Source of the DNA: Blastomussa wellsi
Lineage: Eukaryota; Cnidaria; Anthozoa; Scleractinia; Plerogyridae
Assembly (NCBI GenBank): GCA_947652115.1
Contig: OX393561.1
Coordinates: 8,213,470 to 8,277,469, forward strand
DNA: 64,000 nucleotides
Reading direction: 5' to 3'
In this document: positions 27,701-37,146 of the stretch, piece after piece
Numbering within the stretch: the stretch's first letter is position 1
Layout of the letters: each line of letters starts with the position of its first letter
Notes under the pieces: model-generated
What the model was told of the DNA's origin: nothing
What the model saw: the letters and a program-made list of their open reading frames with translations, nothing else
Databases searched by the model: none
Program-made: the position numbers and the translations under genes

Positions 27701-30700
27701 TAGTCCGTTCCCAGGTATCAGTTCTACTCCTGTGTGAAGAAGGGCACTGCTAAAGTAAAGAATTTAGCCCGATAGCACAACAATGCCCATACTGATGTGA
27801 AGTACAACCATTAGGTCATCGCGTCTATTTACCCACCGATCCTTACGGTCTCAGCACTTTTCCTGTAATAAAATTTGGGAATATTAGGTCAAAGTCGCTA
27901 TAAATAATTGGAGAAATAACTTACCACCTATACCCTGTAGACAACAAGTCTGAAAAGAATCTCCGCATTGATAACTGACAAGCCATACTGGACCAGTTCG
28001 TATACCAATAGACATCGACTGAACGTTGTCGTGTTTTTAACAAACGTAAGATATAATAAATAAGCCCAATTATCTCTTCAATGGTTCCTCAGACTTCGGA
28101 AAGCTTCTGGAGTGAAATGGTCAGGTTAAATAAGGACAAAAGACTCAGAAAAGACTCTGCATACGCGTTTGATGTGGCATGGGTGATCGCTCTAACACTG
28201 GATGCTGCGTTTGCCGATGGATTAACATATGATAACCTTCATAAGCGCACTTACAAGGAAGTTCGCCTCATCAGAAAGTGGATCGAGAACACAAACTTTC
28301 AAGGAGTCACAGTAAGCGCTTCAATAGAAATACTCGTGATATGTTTCAATAGAAATACTCATCCCCCAAAGTGTTTGAAATTGCCTGTTAGTTTACTTAC
28401 GCAAGTTGAGAAATAAAAAAATACGTAGCAAGGTTGAAGTTGCAAATCTTTTTTTCTCTAACAGGGTCCTGTTGGGTTTGATAAAAATAAGGAACGTGTA
28501 GGAACAGTTCTTATCAAACAAAATAGAGGAGGTAGGGTCAATAACATAAAGAACTGTCAACAGTAATGAAGACATCTTTGGTAATGTGTAACACTACATT
28601 CAAATCAAAGAAGAACTTGAGGTAGTAATTTTCGAATATAGAGAACATTTACACCTAATGGATACGTATAAATTGAGAAGAAGTAAAGATGACTCCGAAA
28701 TAGGATTGTACTCCAGGCCATAGTTACAGTCTTTCCCGTAAAACCGTGAACACCAGAAATGTTTATGGAATGTTATTGTGTTACAAATAAAAAGCCAACA
28801 AGGTGTGAGAAAACTGAACTAAACTATCAGCGGGCTTCATACCATTGCCCTCTATAAACTATGTTAAGGCTAAACCTTTCTTTACGCCGGGGTTCCTATT
28901 AGTTAGGCTCGTAAATACGTAAACAAATATTTTAAATGAAACAGAAAGTTCTTAAAAATCCCAACTGGCAGGAGGCAGACCAGTTGGTTATTTACAAAGC
29001 GTGGAGGAGTTGAATTCGGGACCACCGAAGACAAATCCGTTTTAGGACTCCAACCCGGGACCACCTGATTACAAGTCCAGCGCCCTGACCACTAGGCCAC
29101 TCTCGCCTCGCCTGGTTTAGCGCATGGTTATCCCAAGAGGAAGGCTGTTTGGTTTTCATGAATATTTTACCATGAAACCAAGGTACCAAGGCCATGTGAT
29201 GTTGGGACTCCCTATATTTCACTTCACAGTAAGAATCTATTTTTAATCGAGTACTCTTCAAACAGTATTTATCACTTAGAGTCAATTTGGCTCTTTATGT
29301 TTAAGGTGATGAGACAAGAATTGGCCAGCACTTCACCTTCTCCGATAAGCTTCAGATATTCGACTCTCAACGAGACAACATATGGCAAGGTAATGATTCA
29401 TTTGATCTCAAAAACAGTAAAATATGACGCATTTTATAATTAAAACATCTCTTCTTCTTGCAAAGATTTTCAGTTATGACTAAACCTATCCAAATCTACA
29501 TTGGTAGTTGATAAACAAATAAGGTACAAAACACAATCACCGGACACAAAATGCTGTCTATTCACCTTAATCACGTTTCTGTTTTCCAGACAATAAACCA
29601 CCTAGGGATCACACAGTCCGAAATTTGGAATTCATGATGATACCGCTTCCACTTATAATAATCATGTGGCTTATGGCAGCAATCGGAATCATCTGTTCAT
29701 CGAGTTTTCTTTATTTTAACATCATCAATCGAAAAAATAGGTAAGAAGATTACTCTGACACTGGGACAAAGACATTTGTTTAGAAAAGAGATCCGCAAAT
29801 TAAAAAAAAATCTGTAATTAAAAAGGTTATGTATTGGAGGAAAGAAACGACTTTTAAATTTCCATCGAGGATAGAAAAAATGAATTATTATTTTATGCAT
29901 AATATTTCTCTTTTTGGTTTACTAACTTGTCGTTTCCAAAATTCATCTCAAGCGAGATTTTCTTTTACATGTGTAACGATTCAGCGATTTTATTTCTTTC
30001 AACTAATTAATTTCCCTTTTCGTCTGCATTGGTTTAATGAAATATTCCCAGCTGATGAAAATACCGAAAAGCTAAACGCCATGCCCCTCAAACAGACCTA
30101 CTAAGCTGTTAGCCCAACATTAAGGAAGAAAAACGAGAGGCGTTTTCTTGTGCAACAGTGAAAGATACGGGGTAAAATTAACTCTTATCTATCTTTTTTC
30201 AGAATTATCAAGATGTCATCACCAAAGCTCAATAATATAATTATTTTGGGGTGCATACTTTGTTACTCCTCAGTGGTTTTGCTTGGATTGGATGCGAGGT
30301 TCCTGACCTTGAAGGAATACGGAAACAACTGTAATGTAAGCTAACTATCGTTTATTCGTTTGGTGTAGAGCAGTTTTCTGTTGGTTGTTATCACAACAAA
30401 ACCAGTTTCTGGTTCACCTTTTTAGCCGAAAGAAGAGTCGGCTCTGTTCTGTTCCGTATTCATTTGTCGAGACGGGTCAGCAATCAAATTTATAATTAGA
30501 GAAATTTTCCCTTGAGTTTCGAGAGTTTTTATTTTAGATTACTGCATGTGGTGATTGGTTAAGAAATTGGTCCAATCAGAAATAGAACCATATATGACAC
30601 TTTCCCGAATTTCACGCCACCTACACGAATTACCTGGACATGTTACTTGTTCACTGGATTGTGATTGGCTCGTGCAAGAAATGGGGAATTGTTCCACTTC

Positions 30701-33700
30701 TTTAATCTGAAAAGGTATAAAAATAGTCCCATTCATCTGCCAGCTGCTTGACCAGTAGGTTATTGCAAAGCGTAGAGGAGTTGAATTGAGGACCACCCAA
30801 AACAGATTTCTGTAGCGGTAGAAAGAGTTGAATCTGAGGCCTCGAAATTACATGTCCGGCGTCATAACAACAAGGCCACACCGCCACAGCACTCCACATT
30901 CACGCCTGGTAGTCAATTTAGCCACGGAGCAATGCATTTCTTTCCGATCCTTCAACATGTTATTTTACGCATTCTTTGCTTGCCTTTTCTGCGTCGTGTT
31001 TTCACTGTGCCGTAGCAAGTGTTAGCGGTGAAATTAGTTTAGAAGTGGTACCATGACTATTAATTTACATCAACTATCTAAAAATCGTTCCCGATTCACA
31101 GCAGTATAAAACCTTCTTTTATTATCAACAGGCCAGAACTGCAGTGCTGTCTGTCGGATTTTCTTTATCATTTGGTGCCATGTTTAGCAAAACTTGGCGA
31201 GTTCACAAGATATTCACAGCTGCTAAGACTCTAAAGAAAATGGTAAGATGTAACGAAATAATAATTTATATGCTATAGATAAAACTCAAAACACTCAGTC
31301 AAGAGAAAATTTGAGAAAAATAAGGAACATTCTATTGTTACTAAAAAATAAGGGTGACTATCGGATTTCAAAAATCTCGAGCCATGGCACACTCTTTTCT
31401 TCTGTATTTTTTCACGTTTTTTATTCCCGCCATTTTCAACATTCGTTAAAAGCTGTAGGTTAACAGTGGAAAAAATATTATAAAAATATGTTTAACCAGA
31501 GAACGCTTCTAGGTACAGTTTTGAATTAGACTTCTTTTCTTGGATTAAGGTTGAAATGACGTTGAGGCCTTTAACCGTTTGATTCTGTCGGACGTTTCAC
31601 ATCTTTAGTCTGGATATCGATGGGATGTTTTGTACCTTTGTTTTCCTGTTAAAGATTTTACGTTTGGGCGTGGTATCCTTGGGGTTTGGAGTTCGAGTCC
31701 CGAGCGAATAACAAAACGTTATTTCTTCCATTTGCCTGGCTATTCAAAGGTAGATGCACGCTAGAGGTCAACTTCTAACGTAGTTCTATTTTATTAGTAA
31801 AGACTTCAAGAGATCAGTTCATAGCCTATATACAATTCTTTTGCTATAATATAACATTTTTCTAGTCTTGTTCAATTTCAGGCCATCAAGGATCTTCACT
31901 TACTTGTTATTGTGGCAGGATTGCTAGTAGTTGACGTGGTTTTCTTGTCATGCTGGATTGCTATTGACCCACTCCAAACTGAAATACTGACATTTAAAGA
32001 AATGGTGAGCGGCTAAGGCTAAAGGGATTATAAAGGGGTTAAATCTTTGGTACTTAAAAAATCAATGTCGCTGAGGCGGCGGAGCGTTTTGAAACATGGG
32101 GGTCTCATCGTACACGAAGCCAAGCACATACCTCTACTCGAATTTTCCAAAATGTCTTTTATGTTGTTCGTTTTGCACGAACAAACGTCTTTGCAATGTC
32201 TACAGTGTTTAATGTGTCCGTAATAGACTTATGACATCCTGATTCATGGTGCTTCTAAGTTGCGCTCGGAAGTCGCCGATGCCACAGGTAATGTCAAATA
32301 CAATCTTAGCAGTTTGTCGACCTCTCCTAGTAGCGTTTTGGTGACAGGAGTTTTGTTGAAAGCTTGGCTCTTATATTTGTAACCTAACGTACTTCGGGAA
32401 GAGTAGTTTTAATTGTATCATGCACGAGGTGAAGCGATATTTTCGGCACCAAAACGTGGCGCACCCCCCCCCCCCCCAAACAAATTTTGTTTTGGGATGG
32501 GGCTTCAGTTCCCCCTGCCCCTCCCCCTCCGCCGCCTATGGCTCTTTACAGATAGTGATCTGTGTTTATTTGTCTGCAGATCCGAAAAGAAGAAGACACA
32601 GTCATAATCCCCGCATTGTATCAATGCACTTGTCAATACAAGACTTATTTCCTTGGAGGTCTATTCGCCTATAAGGGCATCCTTCTGTTATTTGGTCTTT
32701 TCTTGGCGTGGGAGACCCGGGATGTTACTATTCCTGCTCTGAATGACTCCAGGTATATCGGGATGTCGGTTTATAACGTGGTCGTGTTGTCCATAATTGG
32801 TGCTATTGTGGCTATTGCTCTGGATGGATCCATGTACTATGAAGCTCCTTACGCCATTTCATCGCTCTGCCTTATCGTATGCACCACTGCTACACTGTTA
32901 CTGGTGTTTGTACCAAAGGTATGAATTAAGAACCCACTGCAGAGGGTACTTAGTTATGCCAAATTGTTCGACCCCTCCCCGCTCTAATAAACGATGAAGA
33001 ACATGAACGAAAAAGTCCAAGATCTTCCACCCTAAAAAGCCATCAAACAAATTTGGCAGCTAAAAAATTCTGCTGAGCCCCTCAAGTCACCCACAAAGGC
33101 CTTCGCACCACAATGCTGCTCAGTATACATTTATACCTGAGTACATACGTCAGGGATCGACATGACACTACGACTTAAGTTTTCGCTGGAAACACAAGAG
33201 GCGCGATGGTGTGACGATTAAACCTGGTTCACACTTGTGAAATAATCATAACACAAGTGAAATAAGCACAAGCGTAAGAACAAGAAAAAAGTAACATTTT
33301 CGTTTTTTCTTGCGCTTATGCTTGTGCTAATTTCACTTCTGTTATGCTCATTTCACAAGTATGAACCAGGCTTTAGTGTATTCGCGATGAAGATTCAGTA
33401 GTTGACCTTATTTGTCTGGTTAAGCGAATTTGGCTTTCGTTTCGATAATGGAACCTTTGACAAGAGTTAAAGGTGGGAAATGGCGCTGCGTTGTGTCTTT
33501 GAGTTACTCCTTGGTATTTAAATGAAAGACTGAGATATTTTCTCTGACGGAAGATTAATGTTTGAAACGTTTGTTCGCCACATTCAACAGGCTGTTTAAA
33601 GTCGCTTATTGATTCCAAGCTCACAATTGTTAGGCATTTCCAATTCAGGTAATTTATTCACCCACCGATAATTTGTACCACAAGATCTGTGAGTCGGGTA

Positions 33701-35672
33701 GAACTTCTCACAAGGTCTCAAATCAATGGCTCGCTATCCCTGTAGAGGACAAAAGAACAAACAAGAAGAACAATTACCCTAGCCCCAACATCAACAAGCT
33801 TTATTGTGACGTGAGTGTAAATTTTACAACAACAACAGCTGATGCACAAGAGGACCAGTAGAATTGCAATGATTCGTCATTGAAATTTACAGAAGTAATG
33901 CTTGAACCAACTTCACCGTAATCTTGAAAAAGTAATAATATATTGGTATTGATAAGAGAATATTGAGAACTCTAGATATTTCCTTTCAGATTTACCAGTT
34001 TCTAATGAAGGACGAAACACTAACTACCCAGGCGTCGAGTATGCATGTCGGCCAGACTAGAACAAGAGCTCAGAGCCACAGCTTAAAATGCAGTAGCCCT
34101 GTGCTAAGGGAGCGACACACGTCATTCACCTGCAAAGCAACACAAACAGACTGTGATATGCCTGGAAGTGTAGGTTAAAGAAGTATTCTAAGTTGTCTTA
34201 CGCAGAAATTTTCTCGATTCCATACCTCAATTTTCTTACGATCTTTGGGTCGTTGATTTCTTTGGCTCTTGTTCGGACCAAAAGGATAGAAGCCAGAATG
34301 CCTTTCTTTCATCATTCTATTTCGCCTAATATCGTCTCGAACGAAGAAATGTTATTTTAAGGTATGAAATTGAAAGAGACTTGTCGAGCTTATATTAATG
34401 CAGCATGAAGACTCAAGCGAAACATGAGAAAGTTTGTTTACGACAATATTTTTTAGTCCTTTTTTAGTATTTAATTACTACTGCTACTTCTAGGCCCCGG
34501 TACCCTCCTCATTCCGCTATTAGAAAGCCAAGCTTATTACGACGGACAAGAATTAAATCTTGTAAGTAACTCATACTCACATCAACTTCTTCTTCTGTTG
34601 GCTCATAAGCCTTTCGTCCAGGCGATAAGGACAAAATCGTCTGAATATGGCCCCTGGAAGGCCACTACCGCACAACACACCGACTGACATCTGTTGCCAG
34701 TCAAATATATTTCTTGCTTTTTCAGTTGTTTCGACCCCATTCATTCCTTTATTCGTTATTTAAAGTAGTCCGTCGAGGTTCTCTTCTTTTTCTACACTGA
34801 TGTTGTTCTCAGGCACTCATCGGTGATGGAATTCATTCTTCACTGCTCTCCTGACCTAGTTTATTCGTGCAATCGCGGGACTATTATTTCTGCTCATCGA
34901 AAAGAAAGCGATGTGGCTGAAGAAGAGTACGTTTGTGGCTTTTGGGTGATTTCCTTTGTTTGGGTGGGTGGTGTTCTGTGCCCGGTACTGCATGTCCTAA
35001 TTTCGCCTGTCTTATCTAGAAATAGTCTTCTTCTATATGGCCACCCTACTTCTTGTGCTGTAATGCACCTCAGTGCTCATTGCCAGTGGCTTGGTCTGCC
35101 TGGACTGGTATTTGGAAGGTATTAGAGGTTCTTTCACTTGTTTCGTATTTCTACAAATGAGGCAACAGCTTCAGTCGCTGTTTCGCTTACCAATGTTCCA
35201 GTGAAAATCTGACACTCAACGACTCTGTTCGTTCACCTTATTTAGTATTGTCTACTGACCTATTTGTAATTTGTGAGACCCGGGGCGCAAATTGTGGAGG
35301 TACAGTATATAGGAAAACCGCATGGTCTGTAAGGCATCCACGATGCATATTTCGTTGATGGGTAAACCGATTGATTGTGTCTCACTGAGTCGCAAACGTA
35401 AAAGGAAATATTTTTGTGTGTATATAAAATTGTCGGTTTCACCCCACTTGAATCAGAAATTTCATTCATATAGCCACAGTTACGCACATTCTCTGTCTTT
35501 CACAAGAATGGGCTTTTTGCCCTGATTATTATTTATTTAAAGTCGGAAACGTTTGGTTTTTAACTTTTAAGTATATTTAGTTTTTCTTCATTTCTAGCCT
35601 TGTAAACAGTCACAGAATGGCAAAAGAAAGCTTTCTAAAGAGCCACAACTAAATACATCGCTGCCTTTTTAG
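15763..35672 (+). CDS. GABA-B-type metabotropic receptor (class C GPCR), 18 coding exons
   Basis: Spliced by me: 15765-16211, 22359-22496, 23364-23537, 25000-25107, 26032-26097, 26701-26904, 28093-28311, 28465-28531, 29306-29389, 29590-29740, 30203-30335, 31132-31242, 31882-32004, 32580-32918, 33649-33810, 33990-34173, 34494-34561, 35598-35672. All introns are GT-AG and phases agree, giving 950 residues. A signal peptide (about 1-25) precedes a Cys-rich, N-glycosylation-rich stretch (about 26-105), a Venus-flytrap ligand domain (about 110-500) and seven membrane spans (about 520-788). TM3 is followed by FSKTWRVH, and TM5-TM6 hold LAWETRDVTIPALNDSRYIGMSVYNV-type sequence in pieces, both hallmarks of GABA-B receptors. 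Such receptors couple to Gi/o as dimers at the plasma membrane (family knowledge). The 162-residue tail shows no obvious coiled coil. The ATG at 15765 is preferred because an acceptor lies directly before it. I cannot say whether it matches vertebrate subunit 1 or 2. Confidence 0.93.
18442..18833. mobile_element. Inverted-repeat element in receptor intron 1
   Basis: The arms at 18442-18511 and 18754-18833 are diverged inverted copies. Both contain AGAGATATT, AAAATATGCAA, TGACGTCAT and ACTCAACC in mirror order. No coding content. Interpreted as a MITE or foldback element. Confidence 0.65.
19440..20285 (-). mobile_element. 5'-truncated Penelope-like retroelement, GIY-YIG end
   Basis: On the minus strand a frame stays open from about 20275 to a TAA at 19625 (about 216 codons, no initiating Met needed). 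It carries a Cys-rich linker (CARARCKTCPF), then CITCTLCKKLYIGETGRRL, the GIY-YIG nuclease motif, followed by DRFREHL, KPVARHF and NERFSFN. This order is typical of the C-terminal half of Penelope-like polymerases, where the nuclease follows the reverse transcriptase. The reverse transcriptase itself is missing, so the copy is 5'-truncated. The 3' flank (19440-19624) contains the terminal repeat also found at 27228-27330 and 40192-40405. It sits in receptor intron 1, antisense to the receptor. Confidence 0.85.
19487..19534 (-). ncRNA. Degenerate hammerhead-ribozyme-like motif, copy 1
   Basis: Read on the minus strand: stem I half GATTCGCT, core CGGACGA, stem II GGGC-TAAC-GCTC-like, then GAGACGTC and the other stem I half. 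Relative to copy 3 the conserved GAAA is GAGA and the first core is altered, so it is probably inactive. It lies in the 3' end of the Penelope-like copy. Confidence 0.45.
20820..21540 (+). repeat. Three diverged direct repeats, the last two separated by a MITE
   Basis: Three copies of a segment starting CAAGGAGGNCCCTCGACGAAACT and continuing with AATTTAACTAAAATTGCGAA lie near 20820, 20990 and 21485. Copies 2 and 3 are separated by the inverted-repeat element 21077-21406. No coding content. Confidence 0.65.
21077..21406. mobile_element. MITE with about 60-bp terminal inverted repeats and a central hairpin
   Basis: The left end reads CACAGGCGGACCACCCGATG and the right end is its inverted copy (CATCGGGTGGTCGGCCTGTG). 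Similarity continues inward for about 60 bp, through GATCAATG and GGTTACAA. At 21152-21196 a near-perfect palindrome (GATAATTTATCGACCC on each arm) makes a second hairpin. Non-coding. The superfamily is not assigned. Confidence 0.75.
23946..24194 (+). mobile_element. SINE-like element with tRNA-type B box
   Basis: The segment has a box-B-like GGTTCGATTC at about 23995, preceded by TGGCCTG, and a non-tRNA body rich in CTCC and TTTTCC. This layout suggests a tRNA-derived SINE. It lies in receptor intron 3, sense orientation. The A box is poorly preserved. Confidence 0.5.
24761..24931. mobile_element. Compact foldback element with about 44-bp arms
   Basis: The left arm begins CAAATAAAGAAGCCTAAGCC at 24761 and the right arm ends with its inverted copy at 24931. 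The arms are almost identical over about 44 bp, including GTATTATACTGTCATAAAACAC. The 80-bp centre is itself partly palindromic (CGAGAAATGTAGAAAACACTCG). It lies in receptor intron 3. High arm identity suggests a young insertion. Confidence 0.8.
25731..25791. repeat. Short perfect-stem hairpin
   Basis: CGAGACAGTTTTGCAAACCC and the inverted GGGTTTGTAGAACTGTCTCG flank GAGACGCAGTC. It lies in receptor intron 4 and no function is evident. Confidence 0.6.
26952..27133. mobile_element. Palindromic MITE-like element
   Basis: The left end GGGCATGCAT, then ACTCGTCCCCAGTCGTCTC, is mirrored at the right end (GAGACGACTGGGGACGAGT, then GGGGCATGCAT). The inner part (GAATGATGGGAAGGAGG and its inverse) continues the palindrome. 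It lies in receptor intron 6. Confidence 0.75.
27228..27330 (-). mobile_element. Penelope-like terminal repeat, solo fragment (copy 2)
   Basis: About 100 bp match the 3' end of the Penelope-like copy at 19440-19534, in the same orientation. They include the hammerhead-like motif at 27281-27327, which has CCGACGA and GAAACGTC on the minus strand. There is no coding sequence. It lies in receptor intron 6. Confidence 0.75.
28978..29113 (-). mobile_element. tRNA-derived SINE copy A
   Basis: On the minus strand the sequence has an A-box-like TGGCCTAGTGGTCAGGGCGC and a B-box-like GGTTGGAGTCC, spaced as in a tRNA. A non-tRNA body with CTCCTCCACGCTTTG follows. A related copy is at 30738-30901. It lies in receptor intron 8. 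It is not a functional tRNA gene because no cloverleaf or acceptor stem closes. Confidence 0.65.
30738..30901 (-). mobile_element. tRNA-derived SINE copy B, diverged
   Basis: Shares ATTGCAAAGCGTAGAGGAGTTGAATT-type sequence and GGACCACC with copy A at 28978. The tRNA-like end is decayed (CATGTAATTTCGAGGCC on the minus strand). It lies in receptor intron 11. Confidence 0.55.
33229..33375. mobile_element. Near-perfect palindromic MITE
   Basis: The ends TAAACCTGGTTCACACTTGTGAAAT and the inverted ATTTCACAAGTATGAACCAGGCTTTA enclose a 100-bp centre that is also self-complementary (AAGCACAAGCGTAAG against CTTGCGCTTATGCTTGTGC). It lies in receptor intron 14, so the intron RNA could form a long hairpin. 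Confidence 0.75.
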
Positions 35673-35877
35673 TTGGTAGTCTATCAGTACTTTCTTTAGG
35701 TTTACCTCGGTGTAAAAACCTGTGACAGTTTTCTTTGTTTTTGAGTTTTCTGTTTTCTATTGTTTGTATGTTCTTTGTTGTCCTGTTCGTTCTTTGTTTT
35801 ACGTCACTGGTGAGTTTCACAGGTGTTTACACCGAGGATGAGCCCTTTCTTTCTAACCCTTTGTTTTACTTTTCAAG

Positions 35878-36044
35878 TAAACGGGGCCATGTTCAAGTAC
35901 AGGGGCTCCTCCTCAGATGACATTCCTTACGAGATACGCATGGACGATATACAGCTGGACGAAACTATGGTGGTGGCGTTCAGTCCTCAGACCTGTCAGG
36001 CTGTCATCAAAAACTGCTACTTAGGAGCTCCAAGTAGCACTTAG
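35878..36044 (+). CDS. Alternative last exon of the GABA-B-like receptor
   Basis: An open stretch follows a strong pyrimidine tract and CAAG acceptor and ends in TAG at 36042. Only one phase is open from the acceptor: it needs one base from the preceding exon. Exon 16 of the receptor ends at 34173 in exactly that phase, so 34173 to 35878 restores a Val codon and gives a 958-residue receptor. Its tail runs NGAMFKYRG to GAPSST and replaces the 46 residues encoded by 34494-34561 plus 35598-35672. It is acidic (DDIPYEIRMDDIQLDE) and looks coding. It could instead belong to a separate gene, but no other donor nearby fits. Confidence 0.55.
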
Positions 36045-36300
36045 AAAATAGAGTAACACTAGAGCTACAATGAGTGACAAAAGTAGTTGACACATTGATT
36101 TGAAATTTCAGTTTTTAGAGCATGTTTATCAATCTTTTTCTGGTTCATTACACTCCACTAAAAATACCCCCATCCCCCATCCAATGTTGTATGATTCCAG
36201 CGAAGGACTCCGAGAAACAAACTTCAAAACTGATGGGCAAGGGGGAAGTTAAATGAGGGGACAAGGGTTAATGCGGAGACTGTAATAACGTAAAGTTGGG
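36045..36300. other. Sequence between receptor and assembly gap; no AATAAA seen
   Basis: No canonical AATAAA lies between either receptor stop codon and the gap on the plus strand, so the 3' end of the transcript may lie inside the gap or use a variant signal. Confidence 0.4.
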
Positions 36301-36500
36301 NNNNNNNNNNNNNNNNNNNNNNNNNNNNNNNNNNNNNNNNNNNNNNNNNNNNNNNNNNNNNNNNNNNNNNNNNNNNNNNNNNNNNNNNNNNNNNNNNNNN
36401 NNNNNNNNNNNNNNNNNNNNNNNNNNNNNNNNNNNNNNNNNNNNNNNNNNNNNNNNNNNNNNNNNNNNNNNNNNNNNNNNNNNNNNNNNNNNNNNNNNNN
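36301..36500. other. Assembly gap of exactly 200 N
   Basis: The stretch is 200 N. A round length suggests a placeholder or an estimated size. It lies between the 3' ends of the two convergent genes. Confidence 0.99.
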
Positions 36501-37146
36501 AACACTTAATAAGCCATAGTAGCGCCTGACGTAAACACGTCTTCAAAGAAAAGGACCGACTTATCCCCATTCCCCTTGGGTGTGACCAATCATGCCTCTT
36601 CTTCCACGGGGATGTTACATTTACTCGGTGAAAAGGAAAAGACAAACAGGGAGCGCGGATCGATTTACATGAGGAAAAAAAGCCACAATACCACGCGCAC
36701 CGCGCTCAAACCAAGGAGAGAAACCTGGGGAGGAGGACATTCGCAATATGCACGCGCGACGCAAGAAAACATTCACTGACGAAACGCAATAAAAGGCAGT
36801 TCGAAGTTGTATTGTTCTTTTGTTTCCTATGTACAAACAAAAAACTGATAAGAACCAAGCATTTCAAATTCCAGTGTTTTAATAGAAATGTTCCGTAGAG
36901 AAGTGCGCGGTCACCTTTTAGCCCTGCAGGAGGGAGAAAGTCGTTCACCTAATTACAATTCCCCGATGGCGACCGTGTCCAGCAAACACGTCCAGTTTTA
37001 ATCCATCACATTGTCACGGTCACGAGCCACCGTAAAAAAGCCTTTTCCCTTTGCGTGTGTTTAACAAGGTAAACTTTTCCAGCGGTCTAATGCTCGCAAT
37101 GATGACATTGCCACAGTAGACAAACGTAAAAACACAGCCACAAAAG
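36501..37146. other. Intergenic, downstream of MFAP1
   Basis: No gene recognised. It should hold the MFAP1 3' untranslated region (minus strand). I see no canonical AATAAA on the minus strand close to the MFAP1 stop; AATAAA on the plus strand occurs near 36788. Confidence 0.4.

Noticed and set aside
31660..31730. tRNA-like B box (GAGTTCGAGTCCC)
   Set aside because: No A box at proper spacing and no recognisable SINE body.
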